Assembly (NCBI GenBank): GCA_021413625.1
Contig: JAIOPY010000066.1
Coordinates: 1-15,656, forward strand
Direction: 5' to 3'
Source of the DNA: Candidatus Nomurabacteria bacterium
GTDB taxonomy: Bacteria > Patescibacteriota > Minisyncoccia > Phycocordibacterales > UBA9973
Length of the DNA: 15,656 nt
Shown here: positions 1 to 4,802 of the stretch, piece after piece
How the letters are laid out: every line of letters starts with the position of its first letter
How positions within the stretch are numbered: position 1 is the first letter of the stretch
Translations under genes and position numbers: made by a program
Notes under the pieces: model-generated
The model's database searches: none
What the model was told of the DNA's origin: nothing
What the model saw: only the letters and a program-made list of their open reading frames with translations

Positions 1-384
1 AGGGTTCGTTCCTATAGTACAGGCAAGGTAGAGGTAACTTGGAAGGGAGATTTAGAAGTTTTAGGAACTTCTAGAAAAGCTAGAGAGATAAATATTACTG
101 TTGATGACCACGAAAAGACCAAAATACTTTTTGAGTCCATAGGTTTAGAAGTTTATGCTCATCAAGAAAAGAAAAGAATTTCTTGGGAGCTTGATAATAC
201 TCAGTTTGACCTAGATACTTACCCTAATATGCCCACATATCTTGAAATTGAAGGGGAGAGTGAAGAGAAAATAAATTTTTTTATACAAGAACTCAATTTA
301 AAAAACCACGATACCTGGAATGACGGGGAAAGAACCTTAATTGAAGGAAAATACAATCTAAATTGGTGTGATATGCGTTTTTAG
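1..384 (+). CDS. CYTH-domain protein, 5'-truncated (class IV adenylate cyclase-like)
   Basis: The frame is open from base 1 to a TAG at 382-384 (127 residues), so the N-terminus lies outside the window. It starts RVRSYSTGKVEVTWKG, alternates charged residues in beta-strand style, and carries YLEIEGE near residue 82. An 'R-x-R ... L-E-I-E' pattern is typical of the CYTH triphosphate-tunnel fold (class IV adenylyl cyclases, thiamine triphosphatases), whose charged tunnel residues bind triphosphates and divalent metal. The missing N-terminus should hold the E-x-E-x-K motif, which cannot be checked here. The substrate cannot be told from this fragment; small-genome bacteria often carry CYTH proteins annotated as class IV adenylate cyclase without proof. 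It is followed by the promoter of a separate RNA gene, so it is probably the last gene of its unit. Confidence 0.7.
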   Translation, partial: RVRSYSTGKVEVTWKGDLEVLGTSRKAREINITVDDHEKTKILFESIGLEVYAHQEKKRISWELDNTQFDLDTYPNMPTYLEIEGESEEKINFFIQELNLKNHDTWNDGERTLIEGKYNLNWCDMRF

Positions 385-426
385 TTGTTGAAATTATTCC
401 AAAACAAAAAAAACTATTCGTCCATG

Positions 427-454
427 TTGCCAAAATTCAGGGTAGGTATATACT
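427..454 (+). promoter_or_regulatory. Promoter of the 6S-like RNA
   Basis: A -35 box TTGCCA (427-432) and a -10 box TATACT (449-454) are separated by 16 nt. Each differs from the sigma70-type consensus at one position. Transcription should begin near 458-461, where the 5' arm of the RNA's closing stem begins. Seen directly; activity is inferred. Confidence 0.55.
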
Positions 455-460
455 TTTAGT

Positions 461-618
461 AGGGTTATTTTCATTTATTACCTAGAACACTAATTTATGG
501 GAGCTTCGATCGGCTATGACCTTGGTCACAGACGTCTAGCACCCACTTAGCTTTTAAGCTACGGTAATACACTGGAAATAGTCCTAAGAAGCACCCCCGT
601 TGTTCGGGGTTTTTTCTT
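461..618 (+). ncRNA. ssrS: Probable 6S RNA
   Basis: This stretch folds by hand into a long rod. A closing stem pairs 461-472 with 574-585 (12 pairs including three G-U). A small internal loop follows, then 477-482 pairs with 563-568. Next comes a large bubble: 483-497 on the 5' side and 546-562 on the 3' side, the latter holding a small hairpin TAGCT-TTTA-AGCTA (548-561). Beyond it, 498-504 pairs with 539-545 with one A-A mismatch, and a terminal stem (511-534) ends in TGAC-CTTG-GTCA. A closing stem, open central bubble with a small 3'-side hairpin and a terminal stem is the hallmark of bacterial 6S RNA, which mimics an open promoter and sequesters RNA polymerase. A promoter at 427-454 and an intrinsic terminator ending near 618 give a transcript of about 158 nt, within the normal 6S range. 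No sequence-level homology was tested. An unrelated structured RNA remains possible. Confidence 0.65.
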
Positions 619-621
619 AGG
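583..621 (+). terminator. Intrinsic terminator of the 6S-like RNA
   Basis: CCCCG (595-599), loop TTGTT, CGGGG (605-609), then six T (610-615). Flanking CCTAAGAA (583-590) also pairs with TTCTTAGG (614-621), giving an A-tract/T-tract extension that may work in both directions. It ends 22 nt before the next start codon. The outer 5' arm overlaps the last bases of the 6S closing stem (583-585), so the two folds compete there. Confidence 0.8.
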
Positions 622-631
622 AAAAATACTA

Positions 632-637
632 TATAAT
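632..637 (+). promoter_or_regulatory. -10 box with leaderless spacing
   Basis: A perfect TATAAT is followed by 6 nt and then the ATG at 644, so the transcript should start at or next to the start codon. No convincing -35 box and no Shine-Dalgarno sequence are visible. Confidence 0.5.
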
Positions 638-643
638 ATAAAA

Positions 644-1036
644 ATGAATCGTAAAAAGCTTTTGAAAAACATTTTTTTCTTAATGTTGCTGATGTTTCTA
701 GCAAACAGTCTTATCATAAAATTCCATTTGTATTATTCTGTCTGGTGGGTGGATATGGTTATGCATTTTGGGGGTGGATTTTGGGTAGGTTTGTTCTTTT
801 TTTATGTTTTTTACACTAGAGAATGGTTTTCTAGTAAGCTTTTATCGGTTTTTATCTCTATTTTGTTAATCGGATTACTGTGGGAATTGTTTGAGTACTA
901 TTTAAATATTATTTCTTACGAACCTTTTGTTTTGAGTGATACACTTTCTGATATTTTCTTTGATATGGCTGGCGGGCTACTTTCCATGATTTATTTTTCT
1001 AAAAGAATTATGTTTACCTCCAAAAATAAGATATAA
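644..1036 (+). CDS. Small four-helix membrane protein, YjdF/VanZ-like
   Basis: 130 residues, mostly hydrophobic. Helices lie at about 7-26, 36-57, 66-83 and 104-118. Conserved-looking polar residues sit at membrane edges: D37-x3-H41 followed by FGGGF, W80-E81-x2-E84, and the acidic run D99-x3-D103-x3-D107. This layout (an early D/H pair, W-E-x2-E, then spaced aspartates) resembles the DUF2238/YjdF and VanZ-like membrane families; their biochemical activity is not settled, so no function is given. The start is set by ATG at 644 just after a TATAAT box. It ends 8 nt before the next gene, which has its own -10 box inside this gene's last codons. Family placement is tentative. Confidence 0.7.
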   Translation: MNRKKLLKNIFFLMLLMFLANSLIIKFHLYYSVWWVDMVMHFGGGFWVGLFFFYVFYTREWFSSKLLSVFISILLIGLLWELFEYYLNIISYEPFVLSDTLSDIFFDMAGGLLSMIYFSKRIMFTSKNKI

Positions 1037-1037
1037 T
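1032..1037 (+). promoter_or_regulatory. -10 box before the beta-CASP gene
   Basis: TATAAT overlaps the stop codon of the upstream gene and is followed by 7 nt and then ATG at 1045. The spacing predicts a leaderless mRNA. No clear -35 box. Confidence 0.45.
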
Positions 1038-1044
1038 TACGGTA

Positions 1045-2409
1045 ATGCCAACAGAAGCCAAGATAACATTTTGTGGAGGTACGGGTTCAGTTACGGGCTC
1101 TAATTTTCTTTTTGAAGCGGACGGCAAGAAATTTTTAATTGATTGTGGTTTAACTCAAGGAATAAAATTAGCAGACGATGTGAACTGGGAGCCATTTCCG
1201 TATGACCCTAAAAATATAGATATCTTATTTATTACTCATGCTCATATAGACCATCTTGGAAGGATTCCCAAGTTAATTAATGATGGCTTTAGAGGAAAAA
1301 TTTATTCAACTCCGCCGACTAAGGCTTTAGCGGAACCGATGCTTTTAGATGCTGCTAATATTCTTTCAAAAAATACCGATTTGAAATTAGATGAAATCTA
1401 TACTGACGATAATATAAAATTAGCCTTGTCTAATTGGCAAGGGTTTAATTATCACGAGACAGTAAAAATTACTGATACTTTGGAGGTTTCTTTTTTAAAT
1501 GCTGGGCATATTTTAGGTTCAGCCATGATGCTGTTTGTTTTTAATGGCAAGAAAATTCTTTTTACAGGCGACTTAGGCAACTCTCCATCTCCGCTTTTGC
1601 CTGATACGGACAAAATTACAGATATAGATTATTTAATAATGGAATCTGTATATGGAGATAGAAATCATGAATCCAGAAATGACCGTCGTAAATTTTTAGA
1701 AGCAGCCATTGAAGACAACTATAAAAGGAAAGGCACTTTAGTCATACCTACATTCTCTTTAGAACGTTCTCAAGAGCTTTTGTTTGAGTTAAATGCTCTT
1801 GTAGAGCATAATCGCATACCAGTTATGCCTATATTTCTTGATTCACCGCTGGCTATTCGTTTAACAGAGGTATTTAAGCAGTATAAAGATTACTTCAATG
1901 AAGACGCCCAAAAAGTAATGTCGGTTGATGAACATTTATTTAATTTTCCTGGTCTTCGTTCCACTTTGCAATCCGAAGAATCAAAGACCATATCTAAAGT
2001 GGAGAACCCAAAAGTAGTTATTGCTGGCTCTGGCATGTCTTCTGGGGGACGTGTGGTGCATCATGAGAGGCAATACCTACCTGACCCAAATAATACTATT
2101 CTTTTAACAGGATATCAGGCTGCTGGTAGTCCAGGACGTCTTATTCAAGAGGGCATAAAGACAGTTCGTATATCTGGTGAATATGTTACTGTTAGAGCGC
2201 ACGTCGTTACTATTTATGGTTATTCAGGACACAAAGATAGTGATGGTTTACTTAATTTTGTATCTGATTCCCAAGAAACTTTAAAGAAAGTTTTTGTGGT
2301 TATGGGTGAGCCAAAATCTAGTTTATTTTTAGTTCAAAAATTAAGAGATAATCTTGGCATAGAAGCTTATGCTCCAGATGCAGGCAGTAGTGTTACAATT
2401 GTTTGTTAA
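1045..2409 (+). CDS. Metallo-beta-lactamase/beta-CASP family RNase-like protein
   Basis: 454 residues, the normal length for stand-alone bacterial beta-CASP proteins related to the eukaryotic CPSF73/Ysh1 nuclease. Metal-binding motifs are complete: HAHIDH (65-70), H155 in GHILGSA, D176 in TGDLG, and a C-terminal SGHKD with H396. The beta-CASP part shows MESVYGDR (199-206), SGMSSGGR (329-336) followed by HHE, and GYQAAGSPGR (356-365). This family hydrolyses RNA (and sometimes nucleic acid-like phosphodiesters) with two zinc ions in the cytoplasm. Exonuclease and endonuclease activities both occur in it, and the sequence does not decide between them. No signal peptide or membrane segment is present. 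The C-terminus (about 405-454) looks like the usual short dimerisation or substrate domain. No Shine-Dalgarno precedes ATG 1045. Confidence 0.9.
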   Translation: MPTEAKITFCGGTGSVTGSNFLFEADGKKFLIDCGLTQGIKLADDVNWEPFPYDPKNIDILFITHAHIDHLGRIPKLINDGFRGKIYSTPPTKALAEPMLLDAANILSKNTDLKLDEIYTDDNIKLALSNWQGFNYHETVKITDTLEVSFLNAGHILGSAMMLFVFNGKKILFTGDLGNSPSPLLPDTDKITDIDYLIMESVYGDRNHESRNDRRKFLEAAIEDNYKRKGTLVIPTFSLERSQELLFELNALVEHNRIPVMPIFLDSPLAIRLTEVFKQYKDYFNEDAQKVMSVDEHLFNFPGLRSTLQSEESKTISKVENPKVVIAGSGMSSGGRVVHHERQYLPDPNNTILLTGYQAAGSPGRLIQEGIKTVRISGEYVTVRAHVVTIYGYSGHKDSDGLLNFVSDSQETLKKVFVVMGEPKSSLFLVQKLRDNLGIEAYAPDAGSSVTIVC

Positions 2410-2415
2410 ATAGGT

Positions 2416-2421
2416 TAGAAT
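2416..2421 (+). promoter_or_regulatory. -10 box before the LOG-like gene
   Basis: TAGAAT followed by AAAAAC (6 nt) and ATG at 2428: the same leaderless spacing as at 632-644 and at recG. It lies in the 18-nt gap after the beta-CASP gene. Confidence 0.45.
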
Positions 2422-2427
2422 AAAAAC

Positions 2428-3039
2428 ATGAGCACAAATCCTTTAATTGATTCTGATAGTAAGCATGGGCACAGGCAAATAAAAATATGCGTTTCGGGTG
2501 CGGCAGAGACAGGGCACTGTGGTTTAGATGCATTAGATAAGGCTAAAGAGCTTGGGCGAGAGATAGCGCGACAGGGAGCTGTTTTAGTTACGGGAGCCAC
2601 CACAGGCTTTCCTCTTTGGGCAGCCATGGGAGCTAAAGAAGCTGGTGGAGTATCTATTGGTTTTTCACCCGCAGCTTCAGAAAAAGAACATGTGGAAGTT
2701 TATAAACTTCCACTGGATTATTTAGATTTGGTTGTTTACACCGGTTTTGGTTATCCAGGCAGAGATTTATTACTGACTCGTTCCGCGGATGCAGTTATTT
2801 GTGGTTGTGGACGTATTGGCACCATTCATGAATTTACTATTGCTTTTGAGGACAATAAGCCAATAGGTATTTTTGAAGGTCCTTGGGAGATGGGAGACCA
2901 GTTGAAAGAGATACTTGCTAAAGGTAACCGCCCTAATGATAAGATAGTTACAGGCTCTGACCCTAAAAAACTCCTAGAAGATGTCATTGCTTTAGTTCGG
3001 AAATATAAGATAGAAGAGTATAAAATTGTTCAACCTTAG
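2428..3039 (+). CDS. LOG/SLOG-superfamily Rossmann-like nucleotide-binding protein
   Basis: 203 residues, cytoplasmic. The Rossmann-like core runs from KICVSGAAETG (19-29) through VTGATTGFPLWAA (54-66) to GRDLLLTRSADAVICGCGRIGTIHE (111-135, read as GRDLLLTRSADAVI then CGCGRIGTIHE). The last motif corresponds to the PGGxGTxxE site of LOG phosphoribohydrolases and the related G-G-x-G-T-x-x-E of the TIGR00725/MoCo-carrier-like SLOG proteins; here PGG is replaced by GCG while G-T-x-x-E is kept. SLOG proteins bind or cleave nucleotides (LOG releases cytokinin-type bases, DprA binds ssDNA). Substrate cannot be inferred. The N-terminal 18 residues are polar and possibly disordered. The gene has its own -10 box and is followed after 6 nt by the small His-rich membrane protein. 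Confidence 0.75.
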   Translation: MSTNPLIDSDSKHGHRQIKICVSGAAETGHCGLDALDKAKELGREIARQGAVLVTGATTGFPLWAAMGAKEAGGVSIGFSPAASEKEHVEVYKLPLDYLDLVVYTGFGYPGRDLLLTRSADAVICGCGRIGTIHEFTIAFEDNKPIGIFEGPWEMGDQLKEILAKGNRPNDKIVTGSDPKKLLEDVIALVRKYKIEEYKIVQP

Positions 3040-3045
3040 CAGATT

Positions 3046-3396
3046 ATGTTTAATAAAAGTCCAACGCAAAATATTTTTAAAATTTTAATTTTTACTATTG
3101 TTTTTTTATTAGTCTTTTCTTTTTTATTACATGATTTGGTCCCTCATCATCATTCTGTAGAAATTTTTGGCGGAGGGCTCAAAGCTTTTTTCCATAGCAG
3201 TGAAAAGAAGTGGTTATTTTTAGTATTTTTTATTGTTTTTGTTTTTAATGTTTTAAAAGGAAAATTATCTTCTGTTGAAATGCGAAGGGTTTTTTCTTGT
3301 AATTTTTTATATTGGCGAACTGACCTAACTAAAATCTTTAATCCAGTCTTGCAAGCCCTAAGGATAGGAATCATTAATTCTAAATTGTATAACTGA
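3046..3396 (+). CDS. His-rich two-helix membrane protein, unknown function
   Basis: 116 residues, not a family recognised with certainty. Helix 1 spans about 10-28, followed by HDLVPHHH with H29 and H34-H36, then SVEIFGGGLKAFFH with H50, and helix 2 at about 55-71. The histidine-rich loop lies between the two membrane segments and could bind a metal. The basic C-terminal tail (about 72-116) has no obvious domain. It starts 6 nt after the LOG-like gene and ends 78 nt before the first exported protein of the copper-like cluster. Position and histidines suggest, without proving, that it belongs to that cluster. Translation of the whole frame, including the hydrophobic pattern, supports a real gene; the C-terminal third is less convincing. 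Confidence 0.6.
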   Translation: MFNKSPTQNIFKILIFTIVFLLVFSFLLHDLVPHHHSVEIFGGGLKAFFHSSEKKWLFLVFFIVFVFNVLKGKLSSVEMRRVFSCNFLYWRTDLTKIFNPVLQALRIGIINSKLYN

Positions 3397-3437
3397 GTTT
3401 AGTAATATTATATTTATTAGCTTAGTTTAATTATTTT

Positions 3438-3460
3438 CCACCCAATTTAAAGTTGGATGG
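3438..3460 (+). promoter_or_regulatory. Inverted repeat upstream of the copper-cluster genes
   Basis: CCACCCAA (3438-3445) and TTGGATGG (3453-3460) are inverted copies with one mismatch, around a 7-nt centre. The repeat ends 5 nt before a possible -10 box TAAAAT (3466-3471) and 14 nt before the ATG at 3475. It could be an operator, or a hairpin in a leader from a weaker promoter near 3385-3414 (TTGTAT, 18 nt, TATATT). No T-run follows, so it is unlikely to be a terminator. Confidence 0.35.
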
Positions 3461-3474
3461 ACCGTTAAAATTCT

Positions 3475-4194
3475 ATGAAAAAAAATTTATTTGCACCCTC
3501 GTTAATTATGTTTATGTTGTTAACAGCTTTATTGTCTCCGAACTACGCTTCCGCTCATGGACACACATCTTTTGAGATAAATGAAAAGGTTTATTCATTT
3601 ACCATAGGTTCTCTTAATGAACCAGTATCAGTAGATGATAAAACAGGTCTTGATATGCGTGTAATGAGTATGAGCCATCATGCGCATGAAATGGCAAATA
3701 AAAGTGGAGGCGAGCATGCGGGAACACCTGTACTAGGGTTAGATAAAACATTGAAAGTTGAGTTAATAGCTGGAGATAAAAAGAAAATCCTAGATATTTC
3801 TCCAGCTTATAATGAACCTGGAGCCTATAGAGCTTACTTTATTCCAACCGTTCAAACTACTTTTAGTTATCGTGTATTTGGTACCATTGATAATGTTCCT
3901 TTTGATTACACCTTTACTTGTAACCCTGCTGGTCATCCACAGACAGATGAAGATACAAGAGAAGTTGAAATATCTAAAGGTGTTACTAGAATTGAAGCTG
4001 GTGCATCGTTTGGCTGTCCGGTAGCACGAGCTGATTTAGGATTTCCAGAACCATCTATGACAACTTATGAACTTGATACTAAGGCTTCTGATGCAAAATC
4101 TACCGCAAATACTGCTAGAATCTTTGGCATAGTTGGTATAGTGTTTGGGGTGCTTGGACTTACTTCTGGTGCATTAATGAAGAAAAAGGCGTAA
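3475..4194 (+). CDS. Exported His/Met-rich membrane-anchored protein, probable copper-binding
   Basis: 239 residues. A signal peptide (K2-K3, hydrophobic 6-20, cleavage predicted after ASA at 27) would leave a mature N-terminus H28-G-H30. A His/Met-rich stretch follows: M61, M64, M66, H68, H69, H71, M73, then H81. Residues 90-150 look like a beta-sandwich with KTLKVELIAG and GAYRAYFIPT, similar in style to YtkA/FixH-like domains. C149 and C181 could form a disulfide. A single C-terminal helix (216-234) ending in KKK anchors it with the body outside. No named family is recognised with confidence. An N-terminal histidine plus Met/His clusters is typical of periplasmic copper proteins. The next gene lies beyond a strong hairpin, and the CopC-CopD fusion is two genes downstream. 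Confidence 0.7.
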   Translation: MKKNLFAPSLIMFMLLTALLSPNYASAHGHTSFEINEKVYSFTIGSLNEPVSVDDKTGLDMRVMSMSHHAHEMANKSGGEHAGTPVLGLDKTLKVELIAGDKKKILDISPAYNEPGAYRAYFIPTVQTTFSYRVFGTIDNVPFDYTFTCNPAGHPQTDEDTREVEISKGVTRIEAGASFGCPVARADLGFPEPSMTTYELDTKASDAKSTANTARIFGIVGIVFGVLGLTSGALMKKKA

Positions 4195-4202
4195 AATGCT
4201 AT

Positions 4203-4245
4203 CAAGAGACAGCCTCGCTTTAAAATTAGCGAGGCTCGGCTCTTG
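4203..4245 (+). terminator. Strong stem-loop between cluster genes
   Basis: AGCCTCGCT (4211-4219) pairs perfectly with AGCGAGGCT (4228-4236) around an 8-nt loop. After a small internal loop, CAAGAG (4203-4208) pairs with CTCTTG (4240-4245). The downstream sequence TAGCTTCTTTTACTG is only partly T-rich, so it may be an attenuator or an mRNA 3'-end stabiliser that lets the first exported protein be made at a different level from the genes after it. It ends 20 nt before the ATG at 4266. Confidence 0.55.
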
Positions 4246-4265
4246 TAGCTTCTTTTACTGATTAT

Positions 4266-4784
4266 ATGAAATACTATTTTTTACTAATAATTATTTTTTT
4301 GATTGGACTGCCCATAGCTCATGGGAATGGTTTTGGTATTAAGTTTGATGAAGTTGTAGGGGATTACATTGTTAACGTTGATGCGGACACCTATGTTTTA
4401 ACTGCGGAGGAATCAGTAAGATTTGATTTTATGCTTTGGAATAAAGACAGAACCGAAAGATTAGATTTTGACAATGTTTGGGTAAATATTACTCCTAAGG
4501 GAGCTTTCGGACCTACTTTTGCTGGGTTGCTCGGCAGACCTCAATTTGGTGGATTCGGAATGACCTATGTTTTTCCTAAAGCAGGCGATTATAATATGTC
4601 GGTTCGTTTAGGAAAGTTGGGGGAGATGGGAGTTGAAACCATTGCTCAAGCAACATTTCCTTTAGTAGTTGAAAAAAGTGATGGTGGAGTTTTTGGACAA
4701 TCTAGAGTGCGAGATTTTATTATCTCAATAATTTTAGGACTCATGATTGGAGCCTTTTCTGTTTTTTGGTTTAAGCGTAAGTAG
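4266..4784 (+). CDS. Exported membrane-anchored beta-sandwich protein, YtkA/FixH-like
   Basis: 172 residues. A signal peptide (1-18, ending PIA) would leave a mature N-terminus H19-G-N. The exported part is mainly beta: VDADTYVLTAEESVRFDF (39-56), VWVNITPKG (71-79), then FGMTYVFPKAGDYNMSVRL (97-115). The 'F-P-K-A-G-D-Y' strand signature is shared with YtkA/FixH-like domains and recurs in the downstream 983-aa protein as TFPKAGNYAF. A C-terminal helix (about 150-168, ending KRK) anchors it to the membrane. No enzyme motif is seen. Spacing to the following gene is 18 nt, consistent with co-transcription. The function is inferred to be metal binding or assembly of a membrane metal protein, from context only. 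Confidence 0.65.
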   Translation: MKYYFLLIIIFLIGLPIAHGNGFGIKFDEVVGDYIVNVDADTYVLTAEESVRFDFMLWNKDRTERLDFDNVWVNITPKGAFGPTFAGLLGRPQFGGFGMTYVFPKAGDYNMSVRLGKLGEMGVETIAQATFPLVVEKSDGGVFGQSRVRDFIISIILGLMIGAFSVFWFKRK

Positions 4785-4802
4785 AATTTTAATCTCAAAA
4801 AT

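Noticed and set aside
495..704. Minus-strand 69-codon open frame
   Set aside because: It overlaps the 6S-like RNA, its terminator and the start of the plus-strand membrane protein; the residue pattern is not protein-like.
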